Shown: piece after piece, positions 12,461 to 23,540 of the stretch
Layout of the letters: each line of letters opens with the position of its first letter
Position numbering within the stretch: the stretch's first letter is position 1
Origin: a secondary endosymbiont of Ctenarytaina eucalypti
Lineage (GTDB): Bacteria > Pseudomonadota > Gammaproteobacteria > Enterobacterales > Enterobacteriaceae
Direction of reading: 5' to 3'
NCBI RefSeq assembly: GCF_000287335.1
Contig: NC_018419.1
Coordinates: 558,001 to 622,000 of the forward strand
DNA length: 64,000 nucleotides
Notes under the pieces: model-generated
Database searches by the model: none
What the model was told of the DNA's origin: nothing
The model's input: only the letters and a program-made list of their open reading frames with translations
Program-made: the position numbers and the translations under genes

Positions 12461-12598
12461 TTAAATCGTTTTTTTGGCGATACAGAGACAAACGCGAGTC
12501 GTTACTGCTTAAAGCAATCAGAGAAAAATAGGGCTAGAGAAGCGATATACAGCTACATCATCTACATGAAAAACTTCTTTACTAAAAATCCTACTCAT
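12461..12598 (-). pseudogene. yobF: yobF remnant
   Basis: Small gene upstream of cspC, too short for normal ORF calling. Read from the ATG at 12598 the frame gives MSRIFSKEVFHVDDVAVYRF, then SSPIFL, a TGA, two residues, a TAA, and then [15 protein letters not shown] before a final TAA at 12461. E. coli YobF (47 residues) has the same start pattern (IFSKEV, YRFS) and ends in AKKTI. The length (45 codons) and both ends are kept, but two in-frame stops break the middle. YobF is a small stress-induced protein of unclear role. The intact end sits in the cspC leader. Confidence 0.8.
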
Positions 12599-13582
12599 AA
12601 ACAAAACTGCACCTCATTTACTAATATTGGGTTATCACATACCACGTAAATAATGGCAAGCCATTTTTAATCAGGGCCGGGCGTATCCTGAAAAATTAAG
12701 ACACTGCGTGACTCCCCGCGCATCAATTGATGCGCGATCACCACCCTGTTAAACTAAATGATAACTCTGTTCTTTTAATTTTATCGCACAAATTTTGTTT
12801 TTTTACAAGCATCTTGCAACCTGTTACATCTGACTATAAAGAAAAACCATTTTTTACTTCAAAATATTCAGGGGCTTCATCACTCACCGCTCTGCTCAAG
12901 CAGACCCTGCATAGTAGGCAGAATTTTTTCATCAGATGTATGACCAGTTCAGCAGAAGCATCTTAACTAAGATAACTCCATCAAAGCCTCAAGTAGTGCA
13001 TCATGCAGAAAGTCGTTAAGGTAACGGCGTGCCATGGTTGAGTAAATACGTTCCATGTGTGAAAAATATTCACGCCATCTAACTATTGACATACAACAGA
13101 TATAGAACTCATCTAATTGGGATACATTATTATTAAATCCTTACCTATTAATTTTTTAGGATTAATTTCTGCCCCTCATTGAACGGAGTGTATATGTTAA
13201 TAAACTGGCCTGTTTATTAAACATCAATATTTTATGCTGATAAGCACAACAAAAAGTTACTTAAAGAGAGGTATTATCTCAAAAACAGCTCATGTAGCCA
13301 AGGTCAAAAAAAACTAGTCGGGGGATTGATAATCAAGAAGTGATCATCTTCACTTAGGGAAAATACAGCAATCTTGAGGCGGGGATCTATAGGTGTGAAA
13401 ATGCGCAAAAGAGAAGACGTGGCAATTAAATAAGAAACACTAGATTCTATCCTCTCTTGTGACCTCCCGAAAAAGTAATATTCTGCAATGCTCAGCACTT
13501 TCACGCATATCTATTGACTATTTCTCTTTTTTTGTATACTCTAATGAAATTAGATTTAATAAAGTACACTTTTGCATCCCAT
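12599..13582. other. Intergenic region between yobF remnant and tRNA-Thr
   Basis: No gene recognised. A perfect 20-bp palindrome (CGCGCATCAA and its complement) lies at 12717-12736, upstream of the cspC-yobF unit. A 66-codon minus-strand frame at 13304-13504 resembles nothing I know. The right end holds the likely tRNA promoter. Confidence 0.5.
13514..13540 (+). promoter_or_regulatory. Candidate sigma-70 promoter of tRNA-Thr
   Basis: TTGACT (13514-13519) and TATACT (13535-13540) with a 15-base spacer lie about 43 bases before the mature tRNA 5' end. The spacer is one to two bases shorter than ideal. The position fits an independently transcribed thrW. Confidence 0.5.
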
Positions 13583-13658
13583 GCCGATATAGCTCAGTTG
13601 GTAGAGCAGCGCATTCGTAATGCGAAGGTCTTAGGTTCGACTCCTATTATCGGCACCA
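13583..13658 (+). tRNA. thrW: tRNA-Thr (anticodon CGU)
   Basis: A 76-nt gene including an encoded CCA. The acceptor stem GCCGATA/TATCGGC, D-arm GCTC-AGTTGGTA-GAGC, anticodon loop TTCGTAA (anticodon CGT, reads ACG) and T-loop TTCGACT are all clear. The sequence is nearly identical to E. coli thrW. One difference stands out: base 49 is T where E. coli has G, so the first T-stem pair becomes a T-T mismatch (positions 49 and 65). The rest of the fold is intact, so it is probably functional. It is the only tRNA gene I can find in the window. Confidence 0.97.
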
Positions 13659-16065
13659 TTTAAACAGCAGCGGGTTCCGCATGTCTGTTTTTTCTTTTGA
13701 TTATCTAGAAAAAGTTGAGAAAGCGCCACTAATGATCGCATCAATTTTGCTCTATGTAGTTAAATCACACATTACAAAATGTATACGTAATCTCAACATG
13801 TTAATGCTAAATATACCCCCTATATTATTCTTTCCGAAAAGAATACAGGCCAAAAAAATAAAAATCTTTAATACGTTTTAAATAACCCCTACTAATTATC
13901 GGTATCGCAAATAAAGCTCTGTTGAATACAGCGCGTTTTTACCGTCAATTCAGTAAATACATGGACCTCTTTAGGATACTATCCTAAACGTTAGACGTAA
14001 TGAGCAACATTACACCCGAGAAGTGTAAAATACACTATTAAAACCTCATATCAAAATAGTCTTATTTTTTATTATTCAACAAAAAATTCTTTATGCGTGT
14101 TGAGGTGTGTGGGCAACAAAATTAACGCCACTACATTTTTATTCTGATCTGACATAGACCACACACATAGCATTAATAACTATGCCTTGTAAATATGATA
14201 TTAGACACTAGACACGCTAAAGCCCAGATACTAGTAAACTTTTTTGGCATCGTGCCGTGATGGCACGTGAATGCATAAGTTACATACATGACGTGCTCAA
14301 CAACATATGCAAAGCAGCATCAAAAAAACACCGACGGACGCTTTTATTTTGAGAGTAAAGATAATTAGTAGGGAGAGCGTCTTGATTTTGACTCTATTGC
14401 TATATAAGTTCTGTCTTTCTTATTCTCCTCTTCATTATTTTTAGCTTTTTCTCAAATAATCATGCTCTCAATCACCGATGCATCAGTTCTCACCTCGATC
14501 TCCTTGAGCCAAGGATAGTAAGGGCCTGAAATTCTTTAGCAAAAAAATATAGAAAGTCAAAGAGAGAAGAATGTTTAACAATGAAAAGTAGGGTGTACGC
14601 ACCATCTAGTGATAGTAGATAGCAAGAAACGGGGTGATGTCTCTTTGTGCTAACTTATAAAATAGTACTGCCATTGAGACAGGAGCTTGCCCGGATTTAA
14701 TAAAGTCAGGGGGGCGAAAAATTCGACAAAGGCGCCTAACGCTACAAGTAGCGTTAGTGAATGCATGCGACCATTTGATGAATGATTATAAGAGCTCGCG
14801 TTAAGCGACGCGAAGGCATTTAGAGTAGTTGACGACGTCATCCGCTAACGCTCTTTCGTTCTTGTTATTGCCTCAGCTACCCGCGCAGCCATAGTCAATC
14901 AGACTCAGATTGATCACCCAGCAGTACCCTAAATCAAAATAATACTTACTTTTTCATCGAGTCAGTTCCTATGAAGAGCCTGCGCTTTTCCACCGTCATC
15001 ATTACTACTAATCTGATCCTGATTATTAATCGTAGCATAACTCTTATAGTTATAGTAGTAACTAGCAATATTTCGCACAGCGTGAAAATTCACCTTGCTG
15101 TCTTCAAGAAAACATGATTCTAGTTAAATACAATTTAACACCGCTAACTGACGCTGCCTAAATTTTTTTCACGGGATTGCTTTATCAAATTCGCCAAAGC
15201 TGCTATATCAATAGCAGTACTTTTAATACATTAAACATAGATCATGTTATGTTTCTCGCTTTCCACTACAAGATTTCGGATTACGTCCCACCCTTCACAT
15301 ACCGACATCATAAAGCCAGATTGACCCATGCTTTCTTGCTAAACGCCTGATAGTCTAGGCGCATCTTAGGGGGCTACTTCATCAACTCAAACGTTGAGTT
15401 AACGCACTCTCTTCGCATCCTGAGCATAAAGTCAAACAACCCCCCCCTTATCATCAGCAGTATATTAAAGCTACTCTTTGATTACACATGATCGCTCTAC
15501 TATTTAAGAAAAGTTTTCTCTCTCCATACGCAATAGCTGCCTGATCTATTGACCCCATCAAAAAGCTGGCCTCTTGATGGGTATGCTATAAAAAATACTA
15601 ATGCGTAATTGAAGATTTTGCTTTACCATAAAGACCGTGTGTGAAAATGCATACTATGGAGCTTAGGGAATGATTGCCCCATATTTTGATTTTTCAACAC
15701 AAGCGATATGTGTGACTATGACAATCTTCTTTCAGTTCGCAAATCAAGACCCGCATCTTATCAGATTAGGGTGCATTATCGTAGTTTACTTTAGCATGAT
15801 ATGGCGATCAGAAAGCGCTAAAAAAGCTAAGGCACTTAATTAAATTACACGGTGAGAATGAGAAAAACCGAACATCGTTCGTAGTGCATAACACTAACGC
15901 TGCTAGTAACTGACTACTTATCAACTCTCGTGTATGCACCAAAGCTTATATAGACTATGATGTATTTAAAATGATTCCGCTACCTCTAATATAAGATAGA
16001 AAATTATTTTGTTCTGCTAACGACACGTAAAAAGTATAGTGCGGTTAGCTCAGAAAATCACTGTC
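13659..16065. other. Eroded intergenic region between tRNA-Thr and mtn
   Basis: About 2.4 kb without a recognisable gene. A slightly GC-richer patch at 14640-14870 contains a 63-codon minus-strand frame but no identifiable domain. A run of eight C lies at 15440-15447. Confidence 0.55.
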
Positions 16066-16770
16066 CTATTGACGCTGCCTAGATATCGCTTGTACCATTT
16101 GTTCTACTAAACGGGAAGAACGTTGCGACGCAGCGGTAAGAAAAGTTTTAAAGCTTAAATGAGATAGGTGATCGGCGAAATCAGAAATGACGCGCACTGC
16201 GATGAATGGCACGGAAAAATGGTGACACACGTGGGCGATAGCGGTCGCTTCCATTTCTACCGCAATCGCCTGAGGAAACGCCTGACAGATGCGGGATAAA
16301 CCTACAGCACCGTTGATAAAAGCATCACCAGTAACCATTAAACCGTATACGGCATGCATACCAAGGCGACCAATTATCTCCTCCGTTAGCTTCACTAGTG
16401 ATGGAGGAACGTTAAATGACACTGGACACTGCGCCATCTGACCTAGCTCATAGCCGAAAGCTGTAAGATCTACATCGTGATAACGCAGTTCATGAGGTAT
16501 CACAATATCACCAACTGTTAGCAACGGAGCTAGACTACCGGCGGCGCCTGTGTTAATGACCAGCTCTGGCTCGAAACGATTCAGCAATAGCGTCGTCCCT
16601 AACGCGGCGGCAACCTTACCGATCCCAGATTTGACTAGAGCTATCTCAATACCGTGTAACTGGCCGATATAAATTTTATACCCCGCCTGCTGCTCAATCT
16701 TAGGTTTCTTTAAGCAATTTTTCAACTGCGTGATTTCCTCTTCCATGGCACCGATAATGCAAATTTTCAT
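16066..16770 (-). CDS. mtn: 5'-methylthioadenosine/S-adenosylhomocysteine nucleosidase
   Basis: MTAN (Pfs) hydrolyses S-adenosylhomocysteine and methylthioadenosine to adenine plus the thioribose product, removing inhibitory by-products of SAM-dependent reactions. The 234-residue protein aligns end to end with E. coli Mtn (232). The start [12 protein letters not shown] includes the catalytic Glu12. SGDAFING-type residues appear as TGDAFING, followed by the substrate-binding [13 protein letters not shown] and the catalytic-Asp block [13 protein letters not shown]. The gene stands alone; btuF and other usual neighbours are absent. Functionally it pairs with metK, 1.3 kb away and divergent. Confidence 0.97.
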   Translation of the reverse strand: MKICIIGAMEEEITQLKNCLKKPKIEQQAGYKIYIGQLHGIEIALVKSGIGKVAAALGTTLLLNRFEPELVINTGAAGSLAPLLTVGDIVIPHELRYHDVDLTAFGYELGQMAQCPVSFNVPPSLVKLTEEIIGRLGMHAVYGLMVTGDAFINGAVGLSRICQAFPQAIAVEMEATAIAHVCHHFSVPFIAVRVISDFADHLSHLSFKTFLTAASQRSSRLVEQMVQAISRQRQ

Positions 16771-18099
16771 AAAATGCGTTCCTGTTATAACTATTCACCA
16801 ATCCTAGATCGCTGAAGTACAATGACAGCACGTTCTTTCATCAACTGACATGTGTAACGGGTTTATTTCCTGAAAGATTTTTATACGATGAGGAAAGTAT
16901 ACGGCATGTTTAACGCGGCAATACGGTGCAACACTGTAAGTATTACACTCGCCACACTAATATCTATTGTATTTAGGCAGCATGAAATGAATCGCAATAG
17001 TGTTTTAATTGAAAATATAGCCGTTTCAGCAAGAAAAATGCCAGTGATAAACTACTATCTTTTCCAGTTAGTCTTTTTCCGATCAAAAGACCGATAGTCA
17101 ACTACGAGGTTACATGCATAGTGATGCTATTATTTTAGATTAAAAAATATTGCATACCCTTGCTATAGAAGAATAAAAAAGCTATATATGCTACCCCACT
17201 CAAGAATCAGGGCACTACCTTGTCTCGTCAACACCGACGAGACAAGGTAGTGCCCTGATTCTTGAGTGGTTTTATCCTGTATTCCAGGTGCGTCAATTCT
17301 AGTACTCTCCCATACATCAGGCACAGATCATTAATTTTATGTATTGCTGCCTCCCGTACAAGAACGGAACTAACCCCCTTCAACCTGCGTGTATTCATAC
17401 TCTGTTAACACACTTACTATGATTCTTCACTAAAAAAATTTTAGACTACCTCTATCATAGAATCAAGGAGCACTTCCGCCAAAAACTGACATTTTTGTGC
17501 TGATATGAACTGTCTGTGATGATTTAATGTAAAAATAACATTTAAGATATCTACAAGACCGCTGTATAAGTTTCTATATCGCATACATGCAGCACCGTGA
17601 TGCTGAAGAAAAGAGCTAAGCATCTGTTTCATTATCAAAAGTATGCTGATGTCAGCATCTAAGTAAAAATAATCGGCACTGCCGCTGAAAGGAGGTGCTC
17701 TCTCCATGCAGCACTAATAAATAAAAGATAACTGATCTATCGATACTGTTAGTAAACTTCACCGCTAAAAAGATTAGTTATTCGATAGGCCGGTGAATAA
17801 TTGTAACCTTTCACTTGACTATAGAGAGCATGTGTTAAAATACACGCAGCATTTTTGCACTGATAATCAGCTAACATGTCAGTGTATTCAAAAAAATTAT
17901 CGGCATTCAATAAAAAGACCTTATGAAAACAGGCATCTATACGTCAAGGCGTTGATGGACATTACTTTTTGCTTCTTTAAGACCACTTCATCAGAAAAGA
18001 TGATGAAGTCTAGCGTTACCATCTGAAAATCGGGCATTATAAATAGCTTTTTCCAAGGAGCGCCCAGTCATTTCCAAACCGAATCAAAGGTAAAAATTA
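16771..18099. other. Intergenic region between mtn and metK
   Basis: No gene recognised. It contains the long perfect hairpin at 17196-17269 (listed separately) and a 9-bp stem at 17985-18009, about 90 bases before metK, which could lie in the metK leader. speA, the usual divergent neighbour of metK, is not readable. Confidence 0.6.
17196..17269. repeat. Perfect 34-bp inverted repeat (hairpin)
   Basis: Left arm 17196-17229, loop AACACC at 17230-17235, right arm 17236-17269. All 34 pairs match. The arms are about half G+C and stand out in AT-rich surroundings. TTTTA follows the right arm. The arms resemble no gene I recognise. The element could be a terminator, a structured RNA or a palindromic repeat. 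It is far longer than the other hairpins I noted. Confidence 0.95.
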
Positions 18100-19254
18100 A
18101 TGGCTAAAAATTTATTTACATCCGAATCTGTTTCAGAGGGGCATCCTGATAAAATTGCTGACCAGATTTCCGACGCCGTTCTCGATGCTATTCTGGCCCA
18201 AGATCCTAAAGCACGTGTCGCCTGTGAAACCTATGTTAAAACGGGAATGGTCCTTGTAGGTGGCGAGATCACCACCAGCGCCTGGGTAGATATTGAAGAA
18301 TTAACGCGTAGTACTATCCGTGAAATCGGTTACATTCATTCGGATATGGGGTTTGACGCTAACTCTTGCGCAGTTCTGAACGCTATTGGTAAACAGTCTT
18401 CTGATATTAAGCAGGGTGTGGATCGCAGCGATCCGCTGGAACAGGGCGCGGGTGACCAAGGGCTAATGTTTGGTTACGCGACTAATGAAACTGATGTGCT
18501 GATGCCGGCGCCAATCACCTATGCGCACCGTTTAGTAGCGCGCCAAGCTGAGGTTCGCAAAAGTAGAGCCTTAAGCTGGCTACGGCCAGACGCTAAAAGT
18601 CAGGTTACTTTTGCCTACGAACAGGGTAAAGTGGTAGGCATTAAGGCTGTAGTGTTGTCTACGCAGCACGCAGAAGAGATATCCCCTCTGCAGCTGGAGG
18701 AGGCTGTGATGGAAGAGATTATTAAGCCGGTTTTACCTACGGCATGGCTCTTCCCTCAGACAAAATATTTTATCAATCCAACCGGGCGTTTCGTAATCGG
18801 CGGCCCTATGGGTGACTGCGGACTAACTGGACGTAAAATTATTGTCGATACCTACGGGGGAATGGCTCGTCATGGTGGGGGGGCTTTTTCCGGCAAGGAT
18901 CCGTCTAAGGTCGACCGTTCAGCAGCATATGCCGCCCGCTATGTGGCAAAAAACATCGTCAGCGCAGGTCTGGCGGAACGCTGTGAACTGCAGCTCTCGT
19001 ATGCTATCGGGGTGGCGGATCCGACATCTATTGCACTAGAAACCTTCGGAACCGAAAAGATCCCCGTGAAGCACTTGACGGCCATAGTACGCGAAGTCTT
19101 CGATCTCCGACCGTATAGCCTCATCAGCATGTTAGATCTTTTGCGGCCAATCTACCTCAGAACGGCTTCCTACGGCCATTTTGGGCGAGAAGATTTTCCA
19201 TGGGAAAAGATCGATAAAGCCGCATTACTTCGTGACGCTTCAGGCCTAAAATAA
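18100..19254 (+). CDS. metK: S-adenosylmethionine synthetase
   Basis: MetK makes S-adenosylmethionine from methionine and ATP, the methyl donor for the cell; it is essential. At 384 residues it has the same length as E. coli MetK. The ATP-binding GHPDK (residues 14-18), [12 protein letters not shown] in the middle, and the glycine-rich phosphate loop [17 protein letters not shown] are present. The last contains seven consecutive G in the DNA without a frameshift. The start at 18100 is preceded by AAGG. No MetJ box of the AGACGTCT type is visible upstream, so methionine repression may be lost. Neighbours on both sides have decayed. Confidence 0.98.
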   Translation: MAKNLFTSESVSEGHPDKIADQISDAVLDAILAQDPKARVACETYVKTGMVLVGGEITTSAWVDIEELTRSTIREIGYIHSDMGFDANSCAVLNAIGKQSSDIKQGVDRSDPLEQGAGDQGLMFGYATNETDVLMPAPITYAHRLVARQAEVRKSRALSWLRPDAKSQVTFAYEQGKVVGIKAVVLSTQHAEEISPLQLEEAVMEEIIKPVLPTAWLFPQTKYFINPTGRFVIGGPMGDCGLTGRKIIVDTYGGMARHGGGAFSGKDPSKVDRSAAYAARYVAKNIVSAGLAERCELQLSYAIGVADPTSIALETFGTEKIPVKHLTAIVREVFDLRPYSLISMLDLLRPIYLRTASYGHFGREDFPWEKIDKAALLRDASGLK

Positions 19255-21208
19255 TACACTACAGGCATAAAACCGTATACCGAAATGGTATTTGCTTTGT
19301 TTCTTCTGGAAGTGACTCACCAGTATGCCGACTGCTAATCGCATATGCATTCAACAGAGGTGCGTTACTGCATAGTCTCTGACTGATTATAAAATGACAT
19401 TCGCAATACTACACTAGTATCTATGGTGTTCATTTTAAAGACTGATTGCTTATTTCCGCTTAGAGAGAAAAGATGTAACCTGAAATTCTTTAAAATCTTA
19501 TGTGATAGTTCTATTAAAACCACTCTCACAGGATTACCTCAGATTGTCATCTAGTTTTACAGAAAAAACCGTATCTTAACTTCCATTGTGTGACAGCGCA
19601 TTATCGTAATAGTCTATGGCGGTATTACCAATCTCAATCAGAAGTACGCTATCCCACGGGTGCTTTAAAAATATTTTTTTTGAATCAGTGAAAATATTAT
19701 TATGTGAGACCGCTAGCATGGCCTTATCATTGTTCATTCAAGCGGTCTTTGGGACACCTCAATGTCATGCAGTTAAGCTGCTGTAGTCATTAATATCGCT
19801 TCTTCATATTGTGCATCATAGTCAAGCTGACTCAGATAATTACCCCAGACGTCTTTAACTAAAACTTCTGTGTGTATTTCAGCCCATCACTTTTATTGTG
19901 AGCACTGACAGGATTGCAAGTCTCATCATCGTTGATCAGATCATAATTTTCAAGTTTAGAGTTTTTCTTATCAGTAGAATAGGGTCGGGGACATTATCCC
20001 GTTCCGTGAGATCGTTCGATATCATTTTTTCTATAACTTTTAGATAAGCGTGGTATTAGCCACATATATTCATATTAACGCATACTCTCTATGAAAAACG
20101 TTCATAGCACTTCTTCCCCCCCAATGAAAAAACCTCAAGTATAGTCCTTGTCTGACATTCTAGATCAAGGCTTCAGCAATGAATGCATAGACAAGGGAAG
20201 TGAATCTTAGATGACGGATACGATGAGTCTTCTACACAAAAGTGTTATCAGAATAATATTGCTGATGGAACAGTTTTTGAACGAAGAGTGAAAGCTTACA
20301 AGGTCGTCATCGACGTGATTTTTAAACTGCTTGCACTACACTCAAGACGCCTGAATAATACTGTTCTTAGCAACTAAGAACAAAGAGTGCATATCAAGAT
20401 CAAAGTGTCAACATGGGTTGAGATTACCCCAAATTGAGTCATGCACAAGCGTTATCCTTAAGGCTATTTGCTGTAGGGGAAGAGACAGTCCGAAAGGAAG
20501 GTGTCGAAAAAAGAGTAGACGTTCGGTCTATCTGGGATGTAGATGCACCAAAAAATAAAATTATCGGAGTACGCTGTATCTAGACGGCCTTAAAACTCAT
20601 TCATTGCCTCTTTTGGGTTTCACCAAACAAATTTCCCTCAGCAAACAATCTAGAAAGCGCTGGCTAGCTTCGCCTTAATATCGCTTATGATACATATACG
20701 TGTAATGGAACTCGAGTAAGGAAGAAAATAACACCACTGCATCCTGATCTTTAGGATGCAGTGGTGGCGCGTGCCCATACCATAAGCGTAATCCTACATT
20801 TAAAAATAAGCATCTGCATGGCAGTCATTGCACCTTCGAAGAGATCATAGGTTATCGCTCATTGCAAAAACTATTGTCAGGTTTAAACAACTTCTGGACG
20901 CTCATCTAAGGCCGCGTCACGAGAATCAACAGTTAGGAGAAATATGATGGAAATGATCAAGATGCTTCAATGAATGAAGCCTGTCAGGAAGACGTCTATC
21001 ATTCGCTTTGAGTTACAATAACCTAAGAGGTTAATGCGCTACACTTTTTTTCAACATAATTAACGGTCACTTACTTGATACGCCTTCCCGTTTGAAATAA
21101 CCAATAAACGTTTTATTTAACGTAAAATATACTATAATCATACCATCACTTACACGACTCTAACTTACATTTTAAAGAGCTGATTCAGCTCAATATGGAG
21201 AAAGTATT
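19255..21208. other. Eroded intergenic region between metK and sodA
   Basis: Nearly 2 kb without a recognisable gene. It holds a run of eight C at 20116-20123 and a perfect 14-bp hairpin at 20732-20766 (listed separately). Confidence 0.6.
20732..20766. repeat. Perfect 14-bp hairpin
   Basis: Arms at 20732-20745 and 20753-20766 (CACCACTGCATCCT and its complement), with a 7-base loop GATCTTT. No U-tract follows, so it is not a typical intrinsic terminator. It is too long to be expected by chance in a window of this size. Confidence 0.8.
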
Positions 21209-21826
21209 ATGGGATTTATGCTACCTTCCCTGCCTTATAACTATGATGCTCTGGAGCCATATTTTGACAAAGAAACTATGAAAATCCATCATACTAGACA
21301 CCATCAGGCTTATGTCAATAACGCTGCCTGTGCCCTAGAAAGCCTACTAGACTTTGCTCATTTTCCGGTTGACGTCCTGATTCAAAAACTAGACCAACTC
21401 CCGGAAGACAAACGGACTGTACTACGTAACAATGCCGGTGGTCATGCCAACCACAGTTTATTCTGGAAAGGGTTGAAGCAAGGCACTACTTTGGAGGGCG
21501 AATTAAAGAGTGCTATTGCGTATGATTTTGGCAGCGTTGAAGCATTTAAAGAGACATTTGAGAAAGCTGCTGCATCTCGGTTTGGATCCGGTTGGGCCTG
21601 GCTTGTGAAGAAAGACGAACATTTAGCCGTTGTAACCACAGCTAACCAGGATAACCCGCTTATGGGGGAAGTGATTACCGGCGCCTCAGGTTATCCTATT
21701 TTTGGCCTAGACATTTGGGAGCATGCTTATTACTTGAAATATCAGAATCGCCGCCTGGACTATATCAAGTCATTCTGGAACATAGTGAACTGGGATGAAG
21801 CCTCTTCGCGTTTTTGTAACTCTTGA
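21209..21826 (+). CDS. sodA: Superoxide dismutase [Mn]
   Basis: Dismutes superoxide to peroxide and oxygen in the cytosol. The 205-residue protein aligns along its whole length with E. coli SodA (206). The metal ligands are visible: His27 in KIHHTRHH, the second His in [10 protein letters not shown] (about residue 82), and the Asp/His pair in [16 protein letters not shown] (about 168/172). The pattern around [18 protein letters not shown] fits the Mn-type better than SodB. GGAGA lies before the ATG. A TATAAT at 21133-21138 could be a -10 box, but I cannot place a convincing -35 or SoxS/Fur site. Surrounding genes are gone. Confidence 0.96.
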   Translation: MGFMLPSLPYNYDALEPYFDKETMKIHHTRHHQAYVNNAACALESLLDFAHFPVDVLIQKLDQLPEDKRTVLRNNAGGHANHSLFWKGLKQGTTLEGELKSAIAYDFGSVEAFKETFEKAAASRFGSGWAWLVKKDEHLAVVTTANQDNPLMGEVITGASGYPIFGLDIWEHAYYLKYQNRRLDYIKSFWNIVNWDEASSRFCNS

Positions 21827-22529
21827 TGCCTTTCCTCTGCGCGGCTGAGGCTCAGAATGAGGCCATATTACATCTTCGGTCCTCATAAGCGAAGGGCCTG
21901 CGCGCGGGGGACTCCAAGGGTCTTCCCTAGGATCTCTTCTTGAAGCATTTAGTGCTTGATATATTCCCATCAAAGATCAGACATGACAACCAGGGAGGAT
22001 GTCCCTGGTTAAATTAGGAGACCTGCTATTATGATATAATAACTTGAATCATTTAATTAATTGATTGATTAAACACTTCTTGACTGAGGTAACTATGTTT
22101 ATTTTAAACCGCACGGCATTTTGAATACACTATCATACATTATCAGTTGTATTCCTTGAGCATGATTGTGTCGATTTGCAATCAATATCTCGCATGGCTA
22201 GTAGAGTAGGCAACACCGATAAAAGCATTTTAAGAATGAATCCTGTATTTTCGGCACTGTTAGCGAAAAATTCTAGCAGCTTACTTTTAATGTGCAATTA
22301 CTCAGTATAGATAAGGACGCTGAACCAGTTGAAAGATTGAGCAAACGGAGTTTTGTAACGATCTTCATGAAATACTATATCCTTAAATCTACAAGATTGA
22401 AAAGCTAATACAAAAATAATGCTTATGATGGTTTATCATGAATTATCTTACAGTAAAATCAAAAATTATGTCTCAGCCTTTGAGGGGATAACGGTATCCC
22501 GAAAAATATCATTTTCTTATCAAACATCG
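21827..22529. other. Intergenic region between sodA and pyrD (convergent)
   Basis: The first 150 bases after sodA are GC-richer but show no recognisable gene. A 9-bp stem with a 5-base loop at 21988-22010 and a 6-bp stem at 22485-22500 may be worn terminators for the two convergent genes. Nothing else is seen. Confidence 0.5.
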
Positions 22530-23540
22530 CTAAATGTCAATGACAATATCCTTGATCAAGCGGGGGCCATGAAAAATCAATCCTGAATAAATTTGAATCA
22601 GCGCAGCGCCGGCTGCTATTTTTTCCCTAGCCGCGATTAGCGAATCGATCCCTCCGACCGCAATAATCAGTACTTTACCTTTTAACTCAGCTGACAATTT
22701 CCGGACAATTTCCGTACTACGTAGTTGCAGCGGTCGACCGCTCAACCCACCAGTCTTTGTGCTGTGATCCAAACCATGGACCAGCGCTCGACTTGTAGTT
22801 GCGTTAGTCGCGATGACCCCGTCGATATTATGACGCACTAAACTATCCGAAACCTGAATCAGTTCGGACTCGCTCATGTCAGGAGCGATTTTGACCACCA
22901 CTGGTACATATTTCTGATAAGTCGCTTGCAGCGCTGCCTGCTGATTTTTTATACCCAGCAATAGATCATCTAGTATATCACCAAATTGAAGGGTGCGAAG
23001 TCCTGGTGTATTAGGGGATGAAATATTCACAGCGATATATCCAGCGTAGGGATAGACCTTCTCCATGCAGAGAAGGTAGTCATCTTTGCTCTTTTCCATA
23101 GGAGTATCTTTATTTTTACCAATATTGATACCTAGAACCCCACCGAAATGTGATTTCTTGATGTTTTCAATTAAGTTGTCTACTCCGTGGTTATTAAACC
23201 CCATGCTATTTATCAGACCTTGCGCTTGCGCCAGATGAAACAAACGAGGCTTTGCATTACCCTCTTGCGCACGAGGCGTGACCGTGCCAACTTCAATAAA
23301 ACCAAAACCCATTGCACCAAGTGCATCAATGCAATCACCGTTTTTATCTAATCCCGCAGCTAACCCAAGGGGGTTTTTAAAAGCAATCCCCATGCAGTTG
23401 ACGGTTTTTGTCGGCACTGATTGGCGCACTAACCATTCCATAGGGGTGCCGGTAATACGCTTTAGCTGCCGAATAGTGAATTCATGGGCTCGTTCCGGAT
23501 CAAGCCGGAATAGTGCCTGCTTGATAAGCGGGTATATCAT
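22530..23540 (-). CDS. pyrD: Dihydroorotate dehydrogenase (quinone), class 2
   Basis: PyrD oxidises dihydroorotate to orotate in de novo UMP synthesis, passing electrons to the quinone pool at the inner membrane. At 336 residues it equals E. coli PyrD. The N-terminal membrane-associated helix region (residues 1-40) is kept. [22 protein letters not shown] and [12 protein letters not shown] bind FMN and substrate. The catalytic serine lies in [11 protein letters not shown] (about residue 175). VGGIDS near the end binds FMN phosphate. ATG at 23540. The gene stands alone. Its retention fits pyrimidine self-sufficiency. Confidence 0.98.
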   Translation of the reverse strand: MIYPLIKQALFRLDPERAHEFTIRQLKRITGTPMEWLVRQSVPTKTVNCMGIAFKNPLGLAAGLDKNGDCIDALGAMGFGFIEVGTVTPRAQEGNAKPRLFHLAQAQGLINSMGFNNHGVDNLIENIKKSHFGGVLGINIGKNKDTPMEKSKDDYLLCMEKVYPYAGYIAVNISSPNTPGLRTLQFGDILDDLLLGIKNQQAALQATYQKYVPVVVKIAPDMSESELIQVSDSLVRHNIDGVIATNATTSRALVHGLDHSTKTGGLSGRPLQLRSTEIVRKLSAELKGKVLIIAVGGIDSLIAAREKIAAGAALIQIYSGLIFHGPRLIKDIVIDI

